From: Gorillibacterium sp.
Lineage (GTDB): Bacteria > Bacillota > Bacilli > Paenibacillales > NBRC-103111
Assembly: GCA_023511325.1 (NCBI GenBank)
Contig: JAIMBU010000187.1
Location: 1-6,247 of the forward strand
DNA: 6,247 bases
Reading direction: 5' to 3'
Each line of letters begins with the position of its first letter. Positions within the stretch are counted from its first letter, which is position 1. The notes under the pieces were generated by a model. That model was not told the DNA's origin, ran no database searches, and saw only the letters and a list, made by a program, of their open reading frames with translations. This document shows, in pieces, positions 1 through 5,443 of the stretch. The translations under genes were made by a program, and so were the position numbers.

Positions 1-466
1 CGTAGAGACTTACTAGCTTGTTGAGTGCCTCTAGACAAGTACCTTGTCCAAAGTCTTTAACATCCTTCAGGTCAGTTACATCGTGTGTTAAGAAGGTAAA
101 TTTGCCACCTGTAGCTGCTGTTATCGCATTTGTAAGGGTGATAACCGGTACACCGAAAGCTTCATCAATATAGGAAGTGTATGGAAACTTGAAATCGTTA
201 AGTTTGAACATGATGTGTTGACAAAGAATTGATGCCGTTATATTCTTCCCACCTCGAACACGGCTACGACTATTGATTACATAAAACTGTCCTCTTTCAT
301 CTCGGACATGACCCTTCTGAACTACTTTTTCTCGGTAATCATCTGAGATCATCGGAAGTTGAAACGATAATTCGTAGTCAGAGTTAATTCGTCTTTTTCT
401 CTCCACTGAATCAGCTGAAGGTAAAACACCTGTGGGAAGCATGTTCTTATCAAATACCTCTAGCAC
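1..466 (-). CDS. Tail hub / tail-associated endopeptidase-type protein (Tal, tail spike), N-terminal part (partial)
   Basis: An open frame from GTG at 466 to the left edge, 155 codons with no stop; the rest lies outside the window. The protein starts MLEVFDKNMLPTGVLPSADS, then V-E-R-K-R-R-I-N-S-D-Y-E-L-S-F-Q-L-P (21-38). This is the usual N-terminus of the prophage endopeptidase-tail family ('..V.D......G.L......W.RRLN..YELSF..P'). Further features are G-Q-F-Y-V-I (59-64), T-A-S-I-L-C-Q-H-I-M-F-K-L-N-D (77-91; many family members have 'A.H..F.L.D' here) and Y-I-D (99-101). Last comes G-Q-G-T-C-L-E-A-L-N-K-L (140-151), matching the 'G..leaL..l' segment. Such proteins trimerise below Dit as a gp27-like hub; any cell-wall-cleaving domain would be further C-terminal and is not visible. 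The gene follows xkdX rather than Dit, an unusual order. Only the N-terminal fold can be claimed, so it could be a non-enzymatic spike. Confidence 0.8.
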   Translation of the reverse strand, partial: MLEVFDKNMLPTGVLPSADSVERKRRINSDYELSFQLPMISDDYREKVVQKGHVRDERGQFYVINSRSRVRGGKNITASILCQHIMFKLNDFKFPYTSYIDEAFGVPVITLTNAITAATGGKFTFLTHDVTDLKDVKDFGQGTCLEALNKLVSLY

Positions 467-471
467 AAGAT

Positions 472-480
472 CCTCTCCCT
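472..480 (-). promoter_or_regulatory. Ribosome binding site deciding the GTG start of the tail hub gene
   Basis: The minus strand reads AGGGAGAGG, five bases before the GTG at 466. An in-frame TAG lies five codons before that GTG, with no ATG in between, so the site and the stop together fix GTG as the start. Confidence 0.75.
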
Positions 481-485
481 TCTAT

Positions 486-517
486 AAAAAGATTGCCCCC
501 GGATTGAATCCGAGAGC
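486..517 (-). terminator. Second, stronger hairpin with T-rich tail between xkdX and the tail hub gene
   Basis: On the minus strand GCTCTCGGAT (517-508) pairs along all ten bases with ATCCGGGGGC (504-495) around a three-base loop (TCA); two of the pairs are G-U. The stem is followed by AATCTTTTT (494-486). On the plus strand the two G-U pairs become C-A mismatches, so the structure favours minus-strand RNA. The T-run starts four bases after the stem and contains a C, so termination may be incomplete. The hairpin ends only a few bases before the ribosome binding site of the hub gene, so an attenuating or mRNA-protecting role is an alternative. Confidence 0.6.
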
Positions 518-519
518 AT

Positions 520-542
520 AAAAAATACGCCTCATTGGGCGC
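520..542 (-). terminator. First, weaker hairpin after xkdX with T6 tract
   Basis: On the minus strand GCGCC (542-538) pairs with GGCGT (531-527) around a six-base loop. This gives four G-C pairs and one G-U pair, followed by A then TTTTTT (525-520). The stem is short, so alone it would be a weak terminator. Its place 20 bases after the xkdX stop and the clean T-tract make it plausible. The G-U pair would be C-A on the plus strand, so it is oriented for minus-strand transcription. Confidence 0.5.
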
Positions 543-562
543 TAGGTGTTCTTAATATTGTC

Positions 563-709
563 CTACTCGGAAACAGGAGTGTATGCCTCACCTGTGATCT
601 CTGTGTACTGCTCCGCTGTTATCTTCCCGAATACAACGCCATCGGCAACCATGGATTTTGTCCATAACTCAGCGATATAAAATTTCTTTATCCTGGTGTA
701 CCATGCCAT
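563..709 (-). CDS. xkdX: XkdX family phage protein
   Basis: A 48-residue protein, ATG at 709 to TAG at 563. It begins MAWYTRIKKFYIAELWTKSM and continues with V-F-G-K-I-T-A-E-Q-Y-T-E-I-T-G-E-A-Y. Both the W-Y-x-R-I-K-x-[FY]-Y start and the G-K-I-T-x-E-[EQ]-Y-x-x-I-T-G end are the hallmark of the XkdX family (named after a gene of the Bacillus defective prophage PBSX), and the length is the family norm of about 45-55. The function is unknown. The gene is a steady marker for the end of the fibre cluster in Gram-positive prophages, normally followed by holin and lysin genes. Here it is followed instead by terminator-like hairpins and then a tail hub gene, which is unusual. Start choice is firm because of the strong ribosome binding site and the one-base spacing from the upstream stop. 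Confidence 0.9.
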   Translation of the reverse strand: MAWYTRIKKFYIAELWTKSMVADGVVFGKITAEQYTEITGEAYTPVSE

Positions 710-710
710 C

Positions 711-1028
711 TTATACGCCTCCCCCTGACATTACTTCGTACCATAGTGCAGATATTTCTATTTCATTTGCTTCGATCTTTGCCGATTGCGTCATGGATTC
801 ATACCACAGATCAGCATTTTCGGCCTTCAGCTCATCAAGCTCATTTACAGGCTGAACGGGAGGGTTTGGATTCGGCTCTCGGCTTACTTCGTCGTATTGC
901 TCGGTTTCCTCGTTCCATAACCAATGGATTAGTTCGGTTGGGGTTGTTTCGATCTTTTCAACGTTACCAACTAATGCTTTGGTATAGTCATCTTCAAAAT
1001 ACACTAGATTTCCGCGAACTATATACAT
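711..1028 (-). CDS. Small tail-region protein of unknown function, coiled-coil C-terminus
   Basis: A 105-residue protein, ATG to TAA. I do not recognise a named family. The position between fibre and xkdX is that of XkdW-like small proteins in Bacillus prophages, but the sequence alone does not prove kinship. Residues 1-50 hold short beta-prone segments and W-L-W-N-E-E-T-E-Q-Y-D-E. A Pro/Asn linker follows (EPNPNPPVQP, 51-60), then a predicted coiled coil (61-100) with heptad core positions at 64, 71, 78, 85, 92, 99 and 67, 74, 81, 88, 95. LWYESM (74-79) and LWYEVM (95-100) are a 21-residue repeat, that is, three heptads. It starts 22 bases after the fibre stop. The ribosome binding site is poor: GAGAGG lies 12 bases upstream and AAGG only 2 bases upstream, so expression may be low or coupled to the fibre. 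A role in fibre assembly or attachment is a guess. Confidence 0.72.
   Translation of the reverse strand: MYIVRGNLVYFEDDYTKALVGNVEKIETTPTELIHWLWNEETEQYDEVSREPNPNPPVQPVNELDELKAENADLWYESMTQSAKIEANEIEISALWYEVMSGGGV
718..725 (-). promoter_or_regulatory. Ribosome binding site of xkdX
   Basis: The minus strand reads GGGGGAGG, eight bases before the ATG at 709. It overlaps the last codons (Gly-Gly-Val) of the upstream 105-residue gene, whose TAA is one base from this ATG. It decides the start of the small xkdX frame and indicates coupled translation. Confidence 0.8.
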
Positions 1029-1050
1029 GCCTTATAACCGCCTCTCTAGT

Positions 1051-4000
1051 TTAATTTGTAGCGTACAAAATTTCACAAGTGAGTGACAATGTCAAAGTGT
1101 CATAAACCTCTACTAAAAACGAGTTGGAAAAGTATAGTCTACCTGTCAACACCGTTGGAAGGCCGCCGGAAGTTCCCGTGTAGGGATAAATGCCTTTATT
1201 AACTAGAGCAGAACCATTCCCGAATAGGTTACCCGAAGATCTTATGCCTCCTGTACCTGATTGAATTTCTGCAAAGGGATAGTTGGAGGTGATGCCACCA
1301 ATATAAAATTGACTTCCTGATGAATTAGTGATACTTGTCCAATCATAAACCGCAACGCCATCCAAAGTAACCCTGACTCTTTCCCCAAGTTTTAGCTGTT
1401 GTCCTATATTAAAAATTACAGTATCTACATAGCCTTTTTTTCCTGTTACGCTCAACAACGGCACCCAAACTGCGCCTGTATAAGCAGTCAATGTCGGCAA
1501 TATACTGTGTACATTTTTATATTTTTCGTCCCCTGCTCCCACCACATTCCACTCCGTTCCATTATTGAATTCTAAAATTCCAGCGTTATTGCGAATTTGT
1601 GGAAGGGCCGTACCTGCTAATGTAATAGAGGGTACAACTAGCGCCCCTGTCATCGTATCACCAGCTTTTCTTACATACCCAAGGCCAAGGTTTTCCACTA
1701 CACCCAGCCGCCCTAGGACATCCGCTTGCGTATCTACTAGGCTATCAACTGCGCCTCGTAGGTTGGGCGCGTAATCAGCACTTATGGACAGTGGAGCGAG
1801 TCCCGTGAGGTACGTGTCAAGTGTTAGATATGTGACAGTGTAAACGGCGGATGGATCGTAGTCAGTGGTATATGCTCTGTAGTTGCCATACGCATCAACA
1901 TTTTGAGTTGAGACCCATGACCTATCTACATTTCCATTTTTAAATACATTGATGATCTTATTAACTCTGTACTTAAATATAGAGGATGCTTCGACTCCAG
2001 AAATGTAATTAATTGTGCCGCCATAACCAGTTTTAAAAACATTTACCCGTTCCCTCACAAGTACCCCGGAACCAACTTCAATCTGATTATCCCCTGCAAG
2101 TAACGTTATAACGCCCTCTTGCTTGATAGGCTCATCTACAGGCGTTGCAAGTTGGTATTGGAGTTTGTAAGGAGTCCATCCAGCATACGTTTCAATCTGC
2201 TTTGTAGGGAGTGTACCTGTTCCATCTGTAAAACCACCGCTCCAGCGTCTCGCCCACAACTTCGCACCTGTACCGTTGTACCCATGAGTGGCATCTACTC
2301 CGTCATACATTTTCCACCCATAAAAATACGCCTGTATTTCTGCCGTTGTTGGTGTGTATGAGTCACCCCAACCAGAATCAGCGGAGGCGATAGTCAAATA
2401 TATACCGTACGCATTAGTTAATTCCGCGCAATCAGCAATGGGCAAAACAAGACCATCTGCAATATTGGTCAGGTATTTGCCATCATATTTTATAGCCTTT
2501 TGACTGTTGAATAAATGTCCTGCTATTGGTGATCTTACCTGCTTGTAACCCGTGTATCCCGCGTCATAAATCCATTGCAAGTCACCTGTTAACTCCATTG
2601 ATTTAAACTGACGCAACACTCTAAAGTGCCCATCTTTGTCCTGATAGACGCTATCTGCAATACTACCATCTAGGTTAGATGCTGTTTGCATATCCCATAG
2701 GTATAAAGATTGATTGTCATTGGGTTCAAAGGGCAGGACGGTAGCTACTGTACCAAGGCTTAACATTGGGTTTGTAAATGTTGCAGTTTCTGCCGTACTT
2801 GGTTTGTTGTAAAGGTATACCCTTATTTTCGTTGTTCCTATAGGGGTTAACAAGCCTGTGACAGTGGTTCCGCCCGTAGACCTCCAATCTTCACGGCCCA
2901 CCACATTGTCCACCAATACATCATTTGTAGCGCTTAAAGCTTGTAGTATAATTCTGTTTTCTATACCTGTATTCTCAACGCTAAACACATAATCTGTATT
3001 TTCTAAGGCAGGCACTACTATGCTGTTATATTGATTCCCGACCGCGCCCAAAGAAACCTGAGTAATCTTGTAGGGAGAAACCATGCTCGATGTAGCGTGT
3101 AACGACCATTGCGGGAATGGAAGGGCTTGATTATCTCCGCTCCGATTGACATAAACATTATCAACGTTACTAATACCTTCTGTGTAAGGCCATTTTGCGG
3201 CTACTTGTGCGGCTGTCATGGAGTCTATGGCGGTGTATTCTGCTAATGAAATTTCGTACAAACGCAACTCATCGAAATAAGCGTAATTACCCGCAACACC
3301 AATTACATCGCAAGAAAGCTTTGTCTGTATAGTAGTAGCAGGAGTAAATTTTCTAAACGCAACATTAAATTTTGTAGTATCCGTTATTGGGTTGCTAACA
3401 ATCCCCCCAATTCCTGGCAACACTATTTGCGCTAGAGAGCCTGTACCGTTTTTAACCATGCCCACGTAAATATAATATCTCCCTGCGGTCACCCAAATGA
3501 GTTCTGCAATTCCCGATCCCGTTGTGAAAGTAGCCGATATTGTTACTTTAAGCCCGCTTGCACCAGTTACTTTGTTAACAGTATCCAATGCCACGCTAGC
3601 CTGATATATCCCATAGCGAGATAAGACCTCAAATCCACCATCCCTACCCAAGAGATTAACCAACGTCCTGCCCTTAAAAGCCACATTCCGCATAGCGGAC
3701 AATCGCTCAACATTAATTGTTTGGATGCCTGGTGTAAGTGTTATAGGAACAGCTGCTACTACGTCTACTTCATCGCCCAATGAATCCAGCGCTACACTAC
3801 CGCGATCATAGGCATCCTTGACAGCTTTTGGTGTTGCCGCAAGCGTCTCAGATGTACTATTTGTAGCACTGGTTAGCTGCACCTTGCCTTTGACGGTGAG
3901 GGATGCATCTGGTATGTCCAAATCCAAAGCGTCAAAAGCCTCCTGTAGCGCTACCAAATCTGGGATTGGGTCAGATCCATCAATGTCATGGCTTGATCCG

Positions 4001-4620
4001 TGCGCTCCGGGTAAGGACTCGCCATTTGCCTCAAGCTTGACAGTCTTGGTTGCTGGGTTATTAGTTATGATAATACCGGTTCCTGCCACTATGTTGATCG
4101 TGTCTGTTTTGCTAGTTGCAGGGATATTGTTCACCTGGCTGAATGCGAGCTGATTTACTTCTGCCCCTGCGGCGATACCTGTCAGTTTGTTATGCTCTGC
4201 TTGGGTAACATGCAAGACTGAGCTGTCCATATGTGTCTTAGCTGCTTCCAAGGTCGTGGCCGGAGCTGTGCGCCAGGACGCTTTGCCTGTAATGGCTTTA
4301 ATCATATTAGCCAACCAGCCAAACAGTACGGTTAGTGTACCGCTGTCTCCTGTTGGAACTGTGGTGTCATTGATAACACGGTTGCCGATAACCATATCCG
4401 TTCCTGATCCGACGGTACCCGCACTCGCGGCAATGCCCGCAAGCTTGTCGTGCTCAGCTTGTGAGGTATGGATCGCCGCGTTTGCGATGTGATTGACCGA
4501 ATCAGTAACAGCAATGTCGTGTGAGTCCAGCGTCGATTCGATATCTGCATAGTTGTCGTTATGTTTGTTTAAGTTAGCCGTATCTAAATCTTTGTTTATT
4601 ACGCGTCTGTTAAATGCCAT
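1051..4620 (-). CDS. Large modular tail fibre / receptor-binding protein
   Basis: A complete 1189-residue protein, ATG to TAA, that probably forms a trimeric fibre binding the host surface. Visible modules: (a) residues 1-40, a polar helix (MAFNRRVINKDLDTANLNKH at the tip) that likely attaches to the baseplate. (b) Two copies of an H-x-[ST]-Q-A-E-H-[DN]-K-L-x-G-I-A-A unit at 51-65 and 137-151. (c) A phage tail-fibre repeat at about 238-275 (A-S-L-T-V-K-G-K-V-Q-L then S-E-T-L-A-A-T-P-K-A-V-K). (d) Two beta-rich, jelly-roll or carbohydrate-binding-like segments at about 320-460 and 500-635, each ending in strands typical of such domains (F-D-E-L-R-L-Y-E-I-S; F-T-N-P-M-L). (e) A Trp/Tyr-rich region, 640-860. 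(f) An R-K-A-G-D-T-M-T-G-A-L motif at 984-994, common at the start of fibre C-terminal parts. (g) A beta-rich head, about 1030-1189. No hydrolase, peptidase or self-cleaving chaperone motif was seen. The fold assignments in d-g are inference from composition and motif memory. Confidence 0.9.
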   Translation of the reverse strand: MAFNRRVINKDLDTANLNKHNDNYADIESTLDSHDIAVTDSVNHIANAAIHTSQAEHDKLAGIAASAGTVGSGTDMVIGNRVINDTTVPTGDSGTLTVLFGWLANMIKAITGKASWRTAPATTLEAAKTHMDSSVLHVTQAEHNKLTGIAAGAEVNQLAFSQVNNIPATSKTDTINIVAGTGIIITNNPATKTVKLEANGESLPGAHGSSHDIDGSDPIPDLVALQEAFDALDLDIPDASLTVKGKVQLTSATNSTSETLAATPKAVKDAYDRGSVALDSLGDEVDVVAAVPITLTPGIQTINVERLSAMRNVAFKGRTLVNLLGRDGGFEVLSRYGIYQASVALDTVNKVTGASGLKVTISATFTTGSGIAELIWVTAGRYYIYVGMVKNGTGSLAQIVLPGIGGIVSNPITDTTKFNVAFRKFTPATTIQTKLSCDVIGVAGNYAYFDELRLYEISLAEYTAIDSMTAAQVAAKWPYTEGISNVDNVYVNRSGDNQALPFPQWSLHATSSMVSPYKITQVSLGAVGNQYNSIVVPALENTDYVFSVENTGIENRIILQALSATNDVLVDNVVGREDWRSTGGTTVTGLLTPIGTTKIRVYLYNKPSTAETATFTNPMLSLGTVATVLPFEPNDNQSLYLWDMQTASNLDGSIADSVYQDKDGHFRVLRQFKSMELTGDLQWIYDAGYTGYKQVRSPIAGHLFNSQKAIKYDGKYLTNIADGLVLPIADCAELTNAYGIYLTIASADSGWGDSYTPTTAEIQAYFYGWKMYDGVDATHGYNGTGAKLWARRWSGGFTDGTGTLPTKQIETYAGWTPYKLQYQLATPVDEPIKQEGVITLLAGDNQIEVGSGVLVRERVNVFKTGYGGTINYISGVEASSIFKYRVNKIINVFKNGNVDRSWVSTQNVDAYGNYRAYTTDYDPSAVYTVTYLTLDTYLTGLAPLSISADYAPNLRGAVDSLVDTQADVLGRLGVVENLGLGYVRKAGDTMTGALVVPSITLAGTALPQIRNNAGILEFNNGTEWNVVGAGDEKYKNVHSILPTLTAYTGAVWVPLLSVTGKKGYVDTVIFNIGQQLKLGERVRVTLDGVAVYDWTSITNSSGSQFYIGGITSNYPFAEIQSGTGGIRSSGNLFGNGSALVNKGIYPYTGTSGGLPTVLTGRLYFSNSFLVEVYDTLTLSLTCEILYATN
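3796..3909 (-). repeat. Tail-fibre repeat motif (Phage_fiber_2-like) in the fibre
   Basis: This codes residues 238-275. The pattern A-S-L-T-V-K-G-K-V-Q-L followed by S-E-T-L-A-A-T-P-K-A-V-K-D-A-Y is the known tail-fibre repeat found in fibres of many tailed phages, including enterobacterial ones. Only one clear copy is present. It is the most widely shared element in this otherwise Gram-positive-style fibre and marks the end of the shaft before the first jelly-roll-like segment. Confidence 0.8.
4168..4470 (-). repeat. Duplicated HxxQAEHxKLxGIAA unit in the fibre N-terminal shaft
   Basis: Copy 1 is coded by 4470-4426 (HTSQAEHDKLAGIAA) and copy 2 by 4212-4168 (HVTQAEHNKLTGIAA). They are 86 residues apart and identical at 11 of 15 positions. 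Similar 'xxEhxKLxGIAxGA' units are frequent in tail fibre shafts of Gram-positive phages. The span listed covers both copies and the unrelated sequence between them. Confidence 0.7.
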
Positions 4621-4628
4621 TCGTATCG

Positions 4629-4635
4629 CTCCTTT
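4629..4635 (-). promoter_or_regulatory. Ribosome binding site of the tail fibre gene
   Basis: The minus strand reads AAAGGAG, eight bases before the ATG at 4620, within the 18-base gap after the dit stop codon. It supports this ATG as the start of the fibre; no competing start lies in the gap. Confidence 0.8.
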
Positions 4636-4638
4636 CTA

Positions 4639-5442
4639 CTAATAAAGATATTTGTAACGGAAGACAAACGCCAAATTGAACTCAGGAGTTCCTGCTGAAA
4701 CTGTGAATGTTGTATTCCCCGGTCGAAGTGTGAAAAATATTCCGTTACTTCGAGAATAAGCATTCAAACCATTCAACCTGACTGTGCATTTATCAGGATC
4801 ACAGTTAATTTCCCAAATATCCGAAGCGCTACTTATTCCCGAGAGTGTAAGGGTAGAAACACCATCTGTCAGGCTTAAATTCGTGAAGGCGCCACTAATT
4901 CGTATAATCGGGTATGCTGGTTTGCTCCCTTCATTTCGCACAACAACGCTTTGACCATTAGCACTGATCCACATTGCATAATCGCTGTACAAATAGCCTT
5001 GGCCGTATTCAAGTCCTTGGCCGTACTCACGAACACTCGTATCCTGTGTAGATTCTGGCCATGGGTTATTCATCTTGATGGGAATCGTTACTTCTCCATC
5101 AAATATGAGCTTCTGAATGTCCATTGTCCCAGCGTATCTGGCCATATATCTCTTCCCTGGCAAATCGCCAAAAGTAAAAGCTATATCGCCTTTTCGGATA
5201 TCAAAAAGAGCCGCCATTAAGGCGACTCTCCTTTGATAATCCAGTGTTGGGTCATCAGCCATTAGGATACATTCTAAGTTGAACTGCCTAGGCCCGTATG
5301 TGCTTCCGAAATCTACCGCTCCGTCCCGATCCGCGAGTTCCAAGGTGTTATCTTTAGTTGGAGGCAAGACGGGAATATTATGAGATTTCAGCCCCAGCCC
5401 GATAGACTCAAATGAAACACCATCCGCTGTAGCACCAATCAT
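4639..5442 (-). CDS. Distal tail protein (Dit), Sipho_tail family
   Basis: A complete 267-residue protein, ATG to TAG. Dit forms the hexameric ring at the tail tip that joins the tube to the hub and carries the receptor-binding parts. Residues 1-130 match the usual Dit N-terminal region: a start with G-V-S-F, a conserved-looking D-R-D-G-A-V-D-F-G-S-T-Y-G-P-R segment (38-52), a helix with Y-Q-R-R-V-A-L-M-A-A-L-F-D (69-81), then G-D-I-A-F-T-F-G-D-L-P-G-K-R-Y (85-99). It ends with the N-N-P-W-P boundary (125-129). A Tyr/Gly linker (139-150) leads to a second, beta-rich domain (155-267) such as the galectin- or jelly-roll-like C-terminal domain of long Dits. The length is at the longer, two-domain end of the family. 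Cys214 and Cys219 could form a local pair, but nothing proves it. The gene lies between the tape measure (1-base gap) and the fibre (18-base gap), as expected for Dit. Confidence 0.88.
   Translation of the reverse strand: MIGATADGVSFESIGLGLKSHNIPVLPPTKDNTLELADRDGAVDFGSTYGPRQFNLECILMADDPTLDYQRRVALMAALFDIRKGDIAFTFGDLPGKRYMARYAGTMDIQKLIFDGEVTIPIKMNNPWPESTQDTSVREYGQGLEYGQGYLYSDYAMWISANGQSVVVRNEGSKPAYPIIRISGAFTNLSLTDGVSTLTLSGISSASDIWEINCDPDKCTVRLNGLNAYSRSNGIFFTLRPGNTTFTVSAGTPEFNLAFVFRYKYLY
4997..5025 (-). repeat. In-frame direct repeat coding EYGQGL-EYGQGY in the Dit linker
   Basis: The plus-strand 11-mer ccttggccgta occurs at 4997-5007 and 5015-5025, 18 bases apart. It encodes two copies of EYGQG (residues 139-143 and 145-149) at the boundary of the two Dit domains. 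The third-position difference just after the 11-mer (ttc versus ctc) shows that the copies have begun to drift. Confidence 0.7.
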
Positions 5443-5443
5443 A

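Noticed and set aside
467..562. A promoter for the tail hub gene in the gap after xkdX
   Set aside because: There are AT-rich stretches such as TATTTTTTAT, but they are the T-tracts of the hairpins. No spaced -35/-10 pair can be supported, and too little room is left after the second hairpin.
658..1054. Plus-strand open frames at 658-855 and 746-1054
   Set aside because: They run antisense to the xkdX and 105-residue genes, have no convincing ribosome binding site, and their translations (Ser/Phe-rich or His/Arg-rich) resemble no protein family.
3818..4492. Two plus-strand open frames (3818-4153 and 4187-4492) of 111 and 101 codons
   Set aside because: Both lie opposite the fibre shaft, whose low-complexity Thr/Ala codons leave the other strand open. 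Neither has family motifs.
4332..4550. A 72-codon minus-strand frame inside the fibre gene
   Set aside because: It overlaps the fibre in another frame, where the fibre frame shows clear conserved motifs. The translation is Arg/Ser/Thr-rich as expected of an out-of-frame read.
1051..4620. Fibre as target of a diversity-generating retroelement, or as an invertible fibre-switching locus
   Set aside because: I saw no nearby template repeat, reverse transcriptase or invertase gene and no obvious inverted repeats around the fibre end. The window is too short to exclude distant parts, but nothing here supports it.
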